Source: Planctomycetaceae bacterium (lineage in GTDB: Bacteria; Planctomycetota; Planctomycetia; Planctomycetales; Planctomycetaceae). From it: a DNA stretch of 39,666 nt. The position numbers and the translations under genes were made by a program. The DNA is taken from NCBI GenBank assembly GCA_947476295.1, contig CANJQC010000041.1, positions 1-39,666 on the forward strand, read 5' to 3'. Shown here one piece after another: positions 1 to 7,398 of this stretch. Within the stretch, counting starts at the first letter, position 1. Every line of letters begins with the position of its first letter. The notes beneath the pieces are model-generated. The model was not told the origin of the DNA. It saw only the letters and a program-made list of their open reading frames with translations, and did no database searches.

Positions 1-678
1 GAGGTTGTAGATGATGCTGATGTATCACCAAACATTTATCTGCCCCCGGTCGAAGGCTGGGATCCGTCACCCGCTTCCGACACCAACGAATTTGTTTACT
101 ACGCATTTGACCCACAGCCGTTGGACGATGCTGCAGGCAAACCGGTAGACGTCGTGCAGGACGGTGAACTGTTCGATGGTGATTCGTCCATTGAGGAACT
201 CTCTGACCTAGTGCCCATACGCACTCAGGAACAGTCAGATTTCGATCCGTCTATAATTTTCTTTAGCGCAGCTGCCAGCGGTGTCGAGGTGCAGCGAAGC
301 AACGACAGCAGCAATATTCCAACAGCGGTGACTGCGCCGTCAACACTTGCGATTCCTTTCAAACAAACGTCAGCAACATCACTCTTCAGTTCCAACAGGG
401 ATCGATCGTCAGTTGGCATTTCTGCTGTTGTGGAGCCAAATTCAGCCTTGACCGACAACGCAATCCCGGCGAAACGCAATGCCACCCAGCGGCGTTCGTC
501 AATGCAGGTCAGTACTGCCACGCAATCTGCAGTAGTGTCAGAGGGCTTGAACAGCCTGACGCCACTACTTGGCGAAGACGCAGAGCCCAGTCGTGATGAC
601 GCCGCTAAAAGTACCGTCGATCCGCAAGCTATTGACGATGTCATGGCCCAGTATGCGGAAAACAGCTTCAACAGCTAA
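1..678 (+). CDS. C-terminal part of an unknown acidic protein (5' end outside window)
   Basis: The reading frame is open from the first base of the window to the TAA at 676-678, so this is the last 225 or so codons of a longer gene and no start should be assigned. The visible part is rich in Asp, Ser, Thr and Ala, with an acidic first half and a Ser/Thr-rich, low-complexity middle. No transmembrane segment, Cys pair or catalytic motif is visible. It ends in an acidic, helix-like tail (DDVMAQYAENSFNS). Such tails occur on large planctomycete surface or secreted proteins, but that is only a guess and I do not recognise the family. The following 360 bases separate it from a decayed kdpD remnant. 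Confidence 0.7.
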   Translation, partial: EVVDDADVSPNIYLPPVEGWDPSPASDTNEFVYYAFDPQPLDDAAGKPVDVVQDGELFDGDSSIEELSDLVPIRTQEQSDFDPSIIFFSAAASGVEVQRSNDSSNIPTAVTAPSTLAIPFKQTSATSLFSSNRDRSSVGISAVVEPNSALTDNAIPAKRNATQRRSSMQVSTATQSAVVSEGLNSLTPLLGEDAEPSRDDAAKSTVDPQAIDDVMAQYAENSFNS

Positions 679-765
679 GTTTTCGATCGAATCGAATAGA
701 AACCCTAAATCAACGTCCGCCGGTGCGAGTCTCAGAAAGGACCTAGATCGGGTTATATTATGGTC

Positions 766-930
766 TCACACGCCGCCTTGATACAGGTACTTCTGGAACC
801 CGGCAAACACTCGACAGATTTCGTCTGGCTTGCCAAGGTCGGAAAGAGAGTCGTGATACTTCAGCCGCGTGTGTGCATCAGGAAAGTAGGTAGTCAGGTT
901 CTGGCAAACGAATGCCAGTAGTTTGTCCAC
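766..930 (-). CDS. Possible small ORF or gene remnant, 54 aa
   Basis: This sits in the 364-base gap between the partial first gene and the kdpD remnant, which holds no other gene I can support. The minus-strand frame from GTG (928-930) to TGA (766-768) encodes 54 residues with protein-like composition, including segments such as FPDAHTRLKYHDSLSDLGKP. An in-frame TGA lies only four codons upstream of the GTG, at 940-942. No ribosome binding site is visible. It reads more like the 3' end of a lost gene than a functional small protein. I cannot name a family. Confidence 0.25.
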   Translation of the reverse strand: MDKLLAFVCQNLTTYFPDAHTRLKYHDSLSDLGKPDEICRVFAGFQKYLYQGGV

Positions 931-1042
931 AGTTTTGTTTCACTTTTGAAGAGCGCCCGCAATTGGCAAAGGGCTGTTGTTCCAAACGGTCGCCAGCGCA
1001 TGCCGGGGCCTTTGAGACGGGTGCCGACGATCGATTTGCAGG

Positions 1043-1747
1043 ATGACTTCGGTATCGCACGATCTGCGGACACCCCTGGCTGTCATTTCCGGTGCGACCA
1101 GCAGTATCCTGCGGAATCCTGCCATGAGCGCGGAGACACAGCGAGAGTTACTGCAGAACGTGTTTGACGAATCGGATCGCCTGTCGCGGCTCGTGGAAAA
1201 CCTCCAGCGACTGACGCAGGTGACTTCCGGACAGTTCGTCGTCCAGAAGCAATGGCATCCAGTTGAAAACATCGTGGGGTCGTCACTGCGGAGACTCGAA
1301 CATCTGCTTGCTGCCCGACCCGTGAATGTTCAACTCCCGCCTGAAGTGCTGATGGGCCAGTTCGACGCGGTATTGCTCGAACAGGTTCTGGTCAATCTGC
1401 TGGAGAACGCCTGTCGCTATACCCCGGCGGATACGCTCATTGACATTACCGGATGGGCTGGCCACAGCAACATCGTGATTGAAGTCTCTGACTATGGTCC
1501 GGGATTGGCTGCCGGGGATGAAGAACGAGTCTTCGAGAAATTTGCGCGAGGCGCCAATGTCAAGGCCGACTCGCGAGGCGCGGGACTTGGACTTGCGATC
1601 TGCCGAGCCATTATCCGAGCCCACGGGGGCGACATCACAGCCATGAACCGGAGCGAGAAGAGTGGTCTTATCTTTCGCGTCTGTCTGCCCGTGGAAGGTG
1701 ATGCTCCCAATGGGAATTCAGAAGTTGATTCCGTGTCCCCCGAATGA
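1043..1747 (+). pseudogene. kdpD: KdpD-type sensor histidine kinase, C-terminal remnant (frameshifted)
   Basis: The frame encodes 234 residues that form a complete kinase core: an H-box with the phospho-acceptor His (SVSHDLRTPLAVI, His6), an N-box (LLENACRYTP), a G1 box (DYGPGL) and a G2 box (GAGLGLAICRAI). The sequence style is that of KdpD, the K+/turgor sensor that controls kdpFABC. The usual N-terminal KdpD, USP, four-helix membrane and GAF parts are missing. Just upstream, frame 1 reads VPTIDLQDDF (1021-1050), which fits the residues expected before the H-box, but it is out of register with the kinase frame, so a frameshift lies near 1043-1050. A stop in the kinase frame lies at 1013-1015. 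The ATG at 1043 has no proper Shine-Dalgarno. kdpABC is not in the window. A cytosolic kinase fragment could still be made, but decay is the simpler reading. Confidence 0.7.
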
Positions 1748-1757
1748 AAGTGTGCCC

Positions 1758-1802
1758 ATGTCAAACACAATCCTGATCATTGAAGATGAGGTATTGGCGT
1801 GA
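1758..1802 (+). pseudogene. 14-codon stub resembling the N-terminus of a response regulator
   Basis: An ATG at 1758 opens a 14-codon frame (MSNTILIIEDEVLA) that ends in TGA at 1800-1802. The string is a textbook receiver-domain beginning: a beta strand followed by the acidic pair and Glu. The adjoining kdpE frame has its own receiver start (LVIVIDDE), so the stub is a second receiver beginning. Its TGA overlaps the GTG start of kdpE in a GTGA arrangement. It may be the scar of a fused or deleted second regulator. A translated leader peptide for kdpE is a less likely alternative. Confidence 0.4.
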
Positions 1803-2521
1803 CCAATGCTGCAGCGCACGCTCCTCTCGTCATTGTGATCGACGATGAAATTGCCATTCGGCGATTTTTGCGGGCGTCTCTGACCGACGAAGGCTATCGT
1901 GTCAGCGAGGCCGAGACGGCTCGCCAAGGACTGCGAATGTGATTACAGGAATCCCCCGCTGCAGTCTTGCTGGATCTGGGACTTCCGGATCGCGAAGGAC
2001 GGGAATTAATCACGGAAGTCAGAGGCTGGTCCAGCATTCCAATTATTGTCCTGTCCGCGCGAGATCAGGAGCGTGAGAAGGTTGCCGCGCTGGACGCAGG
2101 TGCGGACGACTACATCACCAAGCCGTTCCACGTCGGAGAATTGCTGGCCCGTCTGAGAGCAGCCTTGAGACGATCAGGAACAATGTCAGGAGGCACCGAT
2201 GCACGACAGCAGTTCAGCTACTCTGCAGGTCGATTCCGAATGGACCTTTCTGCTCGCCGCGTATTCCGGGACGATCAGGAGATTCACCGGACAAAACTCG
2301 AATACGATTTGCTGGCCGCCATGGTCAAGAACTCGGGAAAAGTCCTTACACATAAATACCTTTTGAAAGAAGTCTGGGGGCCGCTGAACGTCCACGAAAC
2401 TCACTACCTTCGTGTCTTCGTCGCGACTCTCAGGAAAAAGATCGAGTCAGACCCGGCTCGCCCAAAACTTATTCTGACCGAGCAGGGAGTGGGATATCGT
2501 TTCGCGGATCCCGATGAATGA
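1799..2521 (+). pseudogene. kdpE: KdpE-type response regulator interrupted by in-frame TGA
   Basis: From GTG 1799 the frame encodes an OmpR/PhoB-type regulator of about 240 codons, a normal length. The receiver keeps the acidic pair (D15, D16), the phospho-acceptor Asp (D59, LLDLGLPD), the conserved Ser (S86, VLSAR) and Lys (K108, ITKPF). The winged-helix DNA-binding domain follows, with KdpE-type wording (VLTHKYLLKEVWG, THYLRVFVATLRKKIE, LLTEQGVGYRF-like end). The frame is broken by a TGA at 1940-1942, codon 48, where the family usually has a charged or polar residue; a CGA to TGA change would explain it. Translation could restart only downstream of codon 48, which would lack the acidic pair. 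It follows the kdpD remnant by about 50 bases, the usual kdpDE order. A sequencing error cannot be excluded, but the damaged kdpD supports real decay. Confidence 0.75.
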
Positions 2522-2780
2522 TTTATAGGCTGGCACGAAATCACCCAAACTGATTCAAAAATGCCACTGACTTACCTTCAAGCTCCAGGATCTGCGCCAA
2601 ATCGCCCTTCCCGACTGCTGGCAATGAGTTGAAAAGCATGCGCAACTTGCCTTAACTCACGCCTAAACATCGTTATGCTGCGTTGAATTCAACATTGTGC
2701 GATGGCACAGGTGTTCAGGTTCGCAGAGAGTCAGTCATGCTTTGCTGCCAACAGAATCCCCCTTCAAAGGTTCCCTCCGA

Positions 2781-4292
2781 ATGTCCTCACCCTCCGCACC
2801 TCGTCTCACTGGCGTCCAGTGGCTTGTCTGCACGATTGCCGCCATTGGTTTCGCATTCGACATCTACGAACTGCTGATGCTGCCGCTGATTATCAAGCCA
2901 GCCGTTGCATCGCTTAGCGCGCCAATCATCGAGCAATTGATCAAAGACGGAATGACACGGCCGGAAGCCATGGCACTCTGGCTGCCGGGTGGTAAGGAAT
3001 ATGTAGCGTGGGCTCGAACATTGTTCTTCGTGCCAGCCCTTGTGGGCGGAGTCTTCGGACTCTGGGGCGGCTGGCTGACAGACCGACTGGGACGCCGCCG
3101 CGTGCTGACATTCAGTATCTTGCTGTACGCTTTCGGAGCCTTCTCGGCTGGCTTTGTGACATCCCTTTCTGCCCTGCTAGTGTGTCGATGTTGCGTCTTT
3201 GTTGGAGTCTGTGTGGAATTCGTCGCTGCGGTCGCGTGGCTGGCTGAGCTGTTCCCGATTCATCAGCAGCGAGAAAGAGTGCTCGGGTGGACTCAGGCAT
3301 TCTCATCGCTCGGCGGGCTGATGGTGGCAGGAATGAACATTCTGGCCGGGACACTGGCGTCCAGTCTGCCGGAGATCGCCGGCGGACACGAAGCATGGCG
3401 ATACACTCTGATTTCCGGGGTGATCCCGGCGCTGCCCTTGCTGCTGATTCGCCCGTTCCTGCCGGAATCACCCGAATGGCAGAAAAAGAAAGATGCGGGC
3501 ACTCTGAAGCGTCCGTCGATTGCCGAGCTCTTCAGCCCAGCACTGCGCAAAACGACAATCGTGACGACGTTGATCTTTGCAGCCAGCTATGGCCTGGCAT
3601 TTGGAGCTATTCAACAGTTGCCTCAAATCATCGGTGCCCGTGCATTGGGCTCTCCCGCCGAGTCCGGCCATAAAGAGATAATCGCGGCCGCCAAGGCAAA
3701 AATTGGCGAGCCCGGTGGGACGAACGCTAAGACCGGGAAACCGGAATACACGCCGAAACAAAAAATGGACGCTGGCAATGAGAGCGATGCCGTCGTCGCC
3801 GGAGTCACGTTATGGCAGGAAATGGGCGGTTTATTGGGACGTGCCCTGCTGGCCATTCTGGCCATCAGGATCGTCAGTCGCCGGAATCTGTTCCGCGTAT
3901 TCCAGATTCCGTCATTGTTTGTCGTGCCGGCGCTGTTCGTCTGGATTAGCAGTGCGTTACAGACGGATTCGCTAATGATGATCAAGATCGGAATCTTTGT
4001 TGCCGGCGTACTGGTTGTTGGTCAGTTCAGCTTCTGGGGCAACTACATCCCGCTGGTCTTTCCGGTCCATCTGCGCGGTACCGGTGAGAGTTTTGCCGCC
4101 AATATCGGGGGTCGTATTATCGGGACGGCTGCGGCGTATCTGACAATCACGTTTTCTGCATCCATCACGCCGGACCCAGCCCGGATCGCGTTTGTCGGTG
4201 CCTGTGTTGCGGGGGCTTATGCCGTCGTGGGTACAATTCTGACTGGCATGTTGCCGGAGCCCACACTTGCTGACGAGTCCAGCGATTCCTGA
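2781..4292 (+). CDS. MFS transporter, sugar/organic acid-type
   Basis: This is a 503-residue, 12-helix major facilitator transporter of the inner membrane. The first helix begins near residue 14. The MFS signature between helices 2 and 3 is clear (GGWLTDRLGRRRV, residues 96-108), and a sugar-porter-like LPESPEW follows helix 6 (residues 227-233). It carries two unusual soluble segments: about 40 residues between helices 1 and 2 (residues 40-78) and a Lys/Gly-rich segment of about 50 residues in the second half (288-338). I chose ATG 2781 because the frame upstream of it (from 2697) reads like non-coding sequence. Substrate cannot be read from the sequence. A weak promoter-like pair (TTAACT, 16-base gap, TATGCT) lies near 2652-2679. 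The CDGSH gene follows after about 50 bases and may be co-transcribed. Confidence 0.9.
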   Translation: MSSPSAPRLTGVQWLVCTIAAIGFAFDIYELLMLPLIIKPAVASLSAPIIEQLIKDGMTRPEAMALWLPGGKEYVAWARTLFFVPALVGGVFGLWGGWLTDRLGRRRVLTFSILLYAFGAFSAGFVTSLSALLVCRCCVFVGVCVEFVAAVAWLAELFPIHQQRERVLGWTQAFSSLGGLMVAGMNILAGTLASSLPEIAGGHEAWRYTLISGVIPALPLLLIRPFLPESPEWQKKKDAGTLKRPSIAELFSPALRKTTIVTTLIFAASYGLAFGAIQQLPQIIGARALGSPAESGHKEIIAAAKAKIGEPGGTNAKTGKPEYTPKQKMDAGNESDAVVAGVTLWQEMGGLLGRALLAILAIRIVSRRNLFRVFQIPSLFVVPALFVWISSALQTDSLMMIKIGIFVAGVLVVGQFSFWGNYIPLVFPVHLRGTGESFAANIGGRIIGTAAAYLTITFSASITPDPARIAFVGACVAGAYAVVGTILTGMLPEPTLADESSDS

Positions 4293-4345
4293 GTACATGT
4301 GTTTTAAGCGTACCTGATTTGTCTCTGCTTACTGAAAGTTCTCAA

Positions 4346-4558
4346 ATGTCTGATGTCAAAGTGCTTGTGAAAGACAACGGCCCGCTACTAGTGACAGGGC
4401 CGATTACTGTGACCGATGCCGCTGGCAATGTGTTTGATCTCAAAGGCAAAGAAACATTTGCGCTGTGCCGCTGTGGTGCATCTGCCATCCGCCCTTTTTG
4501 TGACGGTGCCCATAAGACTTGTGGATTCCAGGCCGCAGAACGAGCGATCACCGGGTGA
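4346..4558 (+). CDS. CDGSH-type iron-sulfur protein
   Basis: This 70-residue protein ends in a CDGSH iron-sulfur motif, CRCGASAIRPFCDGAH. The three Cys (41, 43, 52) and the His (56) are placed as needed to hold a 2Fe-2S cluster with three-Cys one-His ligation, the mitoNEET fold. The N-terminal half is a short beta-rich segment (VKVLVKDNGPLLVTGPI) usual in small bacterial members, and there is no signal peptide or membrane anchor, so it should be cytosolic. Such proteins are thought to act in redox or cluster transfer, and partners are unknown. I prefer ATG 4346 to the upstream TTG 4319 because family similarity begins at MSDVKV. It lies about 50 bases after the MFS transporter on the same strand. 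Confidence 0.9.
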   Translation: MSDVKVLVKDNGPLLVTGPITVTDAAGNVFDLKGKETFALCRCGASAIRPFCDGAHKTCGFQAAERAITG

Positions 4559-4653
4559 TCCGGGAAAAACGCTTTCTCTTATGCCGTTTTTACTCGGCCC
4601 CGATTAAGAAGCAGCTGGATTCGTGAAAATTCAGTGACTGGTCGCCCATTCAC

Positions 4654-4675
4654 GCCGAAGTCTCACGACTTCGGC
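4654..4675. repeat. Perfect 9-bp hairpin with a GTGA (GNRA-type) loop
   Basis: GCCGAAGTC (4654-4662) and GACTTCGGC (4667-4675) enclose TCAC. Read on the minus strand the loop is GTGA closed by C-G, a GNRA-type tetraloop. No T-run follows on either side, so it is not a normal terminator. The same C-GTGA-G cap is seen in two hairpins of the block at 9188-9400, although the stems differ. It lies in the 321-base gap between the CDGSH gene and the hydrolase, which otherwise holds only the inverted-repeat element at 4674-4780. Confidence 0.7.
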
Positions 4676-4780
4676 TAGTGCGCCTGTCAAATTTTGATTT
4701 TGGGGTAGGCCGAACCAAGCGTAGCGCAGTTCCGGCAGGTGTCTGGCAATTGCCGGAACTGCGCTTGGTCCGGCCTACAG
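4674..4780. repeat. Inverted-repeat element, copy 1 (degenerate)
   Basis: The core (4705-4778) is a long imperfect hairpin, GTAGGCCGAACCAAGCG... to ...CTTGGTCCGGCCTAC, around a loop containing AGGTGTCTGGCAAT. A second copy lies at 16029-16184. The two share the leading GCTAGTG, a CTGTCAA/CTTGTCAA and TTGATTTTGG stretch, the core stem and the loop. In this copy the inner stem is GCGCAGTTCCGGCA / TGCCGGAACTGCGC, while copy 2 has C-G where this one has A-T, so the pairing is kept. Four bases of the right arm are missing here and the outer terminal repeats are not intact. No coding capacity. It lies about 100 bases upstream of the hydrolase start and would be in its 5' leader. Confidence 0.85.
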
Positions 4781-4879
4781 ACTGAACCCAAATTCTTACT
4801 CCTGACGACGCACTCCAACGAATTGTCTCACGCCGCACCTTGCATTGCATGTTCCACGAATCCGCAGAAAGTTGCTCCG

Positions 4880-6913
4880 ATGAAATCTGCCCTGTTCCGC
4901 CGCAAGGCATGGCTGCAACAGATGATGCTCTGCATCGTCATGTTCGCGCATGTCCCGGTCTTCGCGCAGGACAAGGAAAAAGTTGATCAACCATCTGCCG
5001 CAGAACTGAAGCCGATCCAGGAGCAGAACGACAGACTGCGTGCAGCGATTGATGCCCTGCGGGGAAATCAGGCACTGCAGACTCGCGATGGGCAGGCACT
5101 GCTGGCGGACGTCGCTGTCTTCGAAAAAGCTGCCTCATGGATGCTTCGCTTCGAAGAATTCCCGAAGGCTGATTGCATCGATCATCTCCGCAAGGTTCTC
5201 GAAAAAGGCATTACCCGTGCCGAGATGCTGCAACAGGGAACGGCCGACTGGCAACTGCAGCCAGGCATCACGGTTCGTGGATACCTCAGTGCCGTTGACG
5301 GCAGTGTGCAGCCTTACGCGATCACTCTGCCAGAGGGCGTCAAACCAAAAGAAGCACACCGCTGGCCGCTGCATATTGTGCTGCATGGCCGTGCAGATCA
5401 AATGAACGAGGTAAATTTCATTCATCGCATGGATGGGAAACCGCTCTCGAAGAAGGACGACCAGCCTCAACAGAACTGGATTCAACTGGATGTCTATGGA
5501 CGCGGCAACAATGCCTATCGCTGGGCGGGCGAAACGGATGTGTTCGAAGCCATGGCCGATGTGCAGCGGCGATTCCGCATCGACGAAGATCGGATCACGC
5601 TGCACGGATTTTCGATGGGCGGTGCCGGAGCGTGGCATCTGGGAATGCACTATCCTTCAATGTGGTCATCGGTGGGCCCCGGAGCAGGCTTTGTAGATTA
5701 TTATCGCTACCAAAAGAAGGATCCGGACAAACCCGATCAGCGTCTGCCCGAACCGCAGCACACAACCTTAGGTATCTACGATTCGATCGACTATGCGTTG
5801 AATGCGTTCAACGTACCGGTCTGTACCTACGGAGGTGAAAACGATCCGCAGTTGCTGGCAGGAGCCAGTATGACGGAAGCCGCGAAGCAGCTGAATGTCC
5901 CGATCAGGCTGATTGTCGGGCCGAAAATGGGTCATGCGTTCGATCCCGAAAGCCAGAAGCAGTTCATGGCGTTTCATCTGGAGAATTCCGCGAATGGAAA
6001 ACCACGCTTCGGTGAGCGAAAGCATATTCGTTTTACGATGCGTTCACTGCGATACAACAATTGTGACTGGGTGACGATTGAAGAAGTCGATACCGTCTAT
6101 GAACCGTCGGTTGTGGAAGCAATAGTCAACGACCATGGTGATGTGGAGATCACAACCACCAACGTGAGGGCTCTGCGATTGGTTCGCGACGTCGGGACCG
6201 ACGCGATTATCGATGGAACGGTTCTGGAATGTCGTCCCGCAGCTGCCGGACTGCTGCCGGATGTCTTCTTCGTTAAGACGGAGGCTGAATGGCAGGTCCT
6301 GGGGTACGAAGAATCGCGAGGCTTCAGCAGCAATCCCGAGCGTCACAAACGCCATGGACTGCAGGGGCCGATCGATGACGCATTTATGAGTTCTTTCGTC
6401 TGTGTCCGTGGAACAGGCAAGCCGTGGAATGAAAACGCCCAGCAATGGGCCAACTGGACGCTGGATCGGTTTTCGAAGGAATTCGCTCAGTGGATGCGCG
6501 GCGACGTTCGCATCGTCGATGATTCTGCAGTGGACGATAAATTGCTGGCAACCAATCATTTGATTCTCTTCGGAGATCCAGGTTCCAATGCCGTGTTGAA
6601 GAAAATCCTCAGAGATCTGCCGCTCGATTGGACGAAAGAACGCATTCGCATCGACAAGGAGCAATGGGTATCCGCTGATCACGGTTTGAGTCTGATCTTT
6701 CCGAATCCGCTGAATCCCTCCAAGTACGTCGTCATCAATTCCGGACACACGTTTCACGAAAAGGAATTCCGTTCCACGAACGCCAACCTGTTCCCGCGCC
6801 TGGGCGAGATCGCTGTGCAGAAATTTGCGGCAGGAGAGTCCGGTGGATTCGAGGAGCAAACCGTCTGGGCGGATATATTCGACGCAAATTGGCAACTGGA
6901 TGCGACGCCATGA
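4880..6913 (+). CDS. Exported alpha/beta hydrolase, prolyl oligopeptidase/esterase-like
   Basis: This 677-residue protein starts with a Sec-type signal peptide (residues 1-30, cleavage likely after VFAQ). A helical N-terminal region follows. The alpha/beta-hydrolase domain runs from about residue 150: an oxyanion-type HIVLHGRAD, the nucleophile elbow GFSMGGAG with Ser245, a likely acid Asp322 (GGENDPQ) and His352 (PKMGHAF). The remaining 300 residues form a beta-rich part typical of large planctomycete esterase/peptidase-like proteins. Substrate is not evident; ester or peptide bonds in the periplasm are likely. ATG 4880 is chosen because the signal peptide begins there; the open frame above it crosses the inverted-repeat element. 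The stop overlaps moaC by four bases (ATGA), implying co-translation. Confidence 0.85.
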   Translation: MKSALFRRKAWLQQMMLCIVMFAHVPVFAQDKEKVDQPSAAELKPIQEQNDRLRAAIDALRGNQALQTRDGQALLADVAVFEKAASWMLRFEEFPKADCIDHLRKVLEKGITRAEMLQQGTADWQLQPGITVRGYLSAVDGSVQPYAITLPEGVKPKEAHRWPLHIVLHGRADQMNEVNFIHRMDGKPLSKKDDQPQQNWIQLDVYGRGNNAYRWAGETDVFEAMADVQRRFRIDEDRITLHGFSMGGAGAWHLGMHYPSMWSSVGPGAGFVDYYRYQKKDPDKPDQRLPEPQHTTLGIYDSIDYALNAFNVPVCTYGGENDPQLLAGASMTEAAKQLNVPIRLIVGPKMGHAFDPESQKQFMAFHLENSANGKPRFGERKHIRFTMRSLRYNNCDWVTIEEVDTVYEPSVVEAIVNDHGDVEITTTNVRALRLVRDVGTDAIIDGTVLECRPAAAGLLPDVFFVKTEAEWQVLGYEESRGFSSNPERHKRHGLQGPIDDAFMSSFVCVRGTGKPWNENAQQWANWTLDRFSKEFAQWMRGDVRIVDDSAVDDKLLATNHLILFGDPGSNAVLKKILRDLPLDWTKERIRIDKEQWVSADHGLSLIFPNPLNPSKYVVINSGHTFHEKEFRSTNANLFPRLGEIAVQKFAAGESGGFEEQTVWADIFDANWQLDATP

Positions 6914-7386
6914 GTGAATTCACGCATTTTTCTCCCGACGGCGCAAGTCACATGGTTGATGTGGGCGAAAAGGCGGTGACACGCCGCACAGCGCGCGCCG
7001 AGGGAATGGTGTTAATGCAGCCCGAGACTTTGCGGTTAGTCCGAAACCGTAGTTTATCGAAAGGAGATGTCCTAGAAGTGGCTCGGCTGGCGGGAATCAT
7101 GGCCACCAAACGCACGGCCGATCTGATTCCTCTGTGTCACGCCCTTCCGCTCGAAAAAGCGGATATTCAATATTCGTTTCCGACGGAAGATAGTGTGCGG
7201 GTGGAGGTGTGCGTTTCCACAGAAGCGAAAACCGGTGTCGAAATGGAAGCTCTGACGGCAGTCAGCGTGACGTGTTTGACGATCTATGATATGTGCAAGT
7301 CAGTCGATCGAGGAATGGAAATCAACAGCATTCGCCTACTGGAAAAGACCGGCGGACGCTCGGGACACTTTGTCAGAAACTCGTAG
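6910..7386 (+). CDS. moaC: Cyclic pyranopterin monophosphate synthase MoaC
   Basis: MoaC converts the MoaA product (3',8-cyclo-GTP) into cyclic pyranopterin monophosphate in molybdenum cofactor synthesis, in the cytosol. The 158-residue length is normal. Family signatures are all present: MVDVGEKAVTRRTA (15-28), AGIMATKRTADLIPLCH (61-77), GVEMEALTAVSV (109-120) and TIYDMCKSVDRGM (124-136) with the active-site Asp127 and Lys130, then LLEKTGGRSG. The ATG overlaps the TGA of the hydrolase gene (ATGA at 6910-6913), and the prenyl synthase follows after 12 bases, so three functionally unrelated genes seem to share one transcript. No other moa gene is in the window. Confidence 0.97.
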   Translation: MSEFTHFSPDGASHMVDVGEKAVTRRTARAEGMVLMQPETLRLVRNRSLSKGDVLEVARLAGIMATKRTADLIPLCHALPLEKADIQYSFPTEDSVRVEVCVSTEAKTGVEMEALTAVSVTCLTIYDMCKSVDRGMEINSIRLLEKTGGRSGHFVRNS

Positions 7387-7398
7387 GACAAAAAACTG

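Noticed and set aside
4563-4590. Terminator after the CDGSH gene
   Set aside because: AAAAACG and CGTTTTT can pair (7 bp) around a 13-base loop, but the stem is mostly A-T and no T-run follows beyond it, so the support is too weak.
6044-6895. Minus-strand open frame of 283 codons inside the exported hydrolase
   Set aside because: It is wholly antisense to a well-supported gene, has no motif and no ribosome site; such long antisense frames are common in this base composition.
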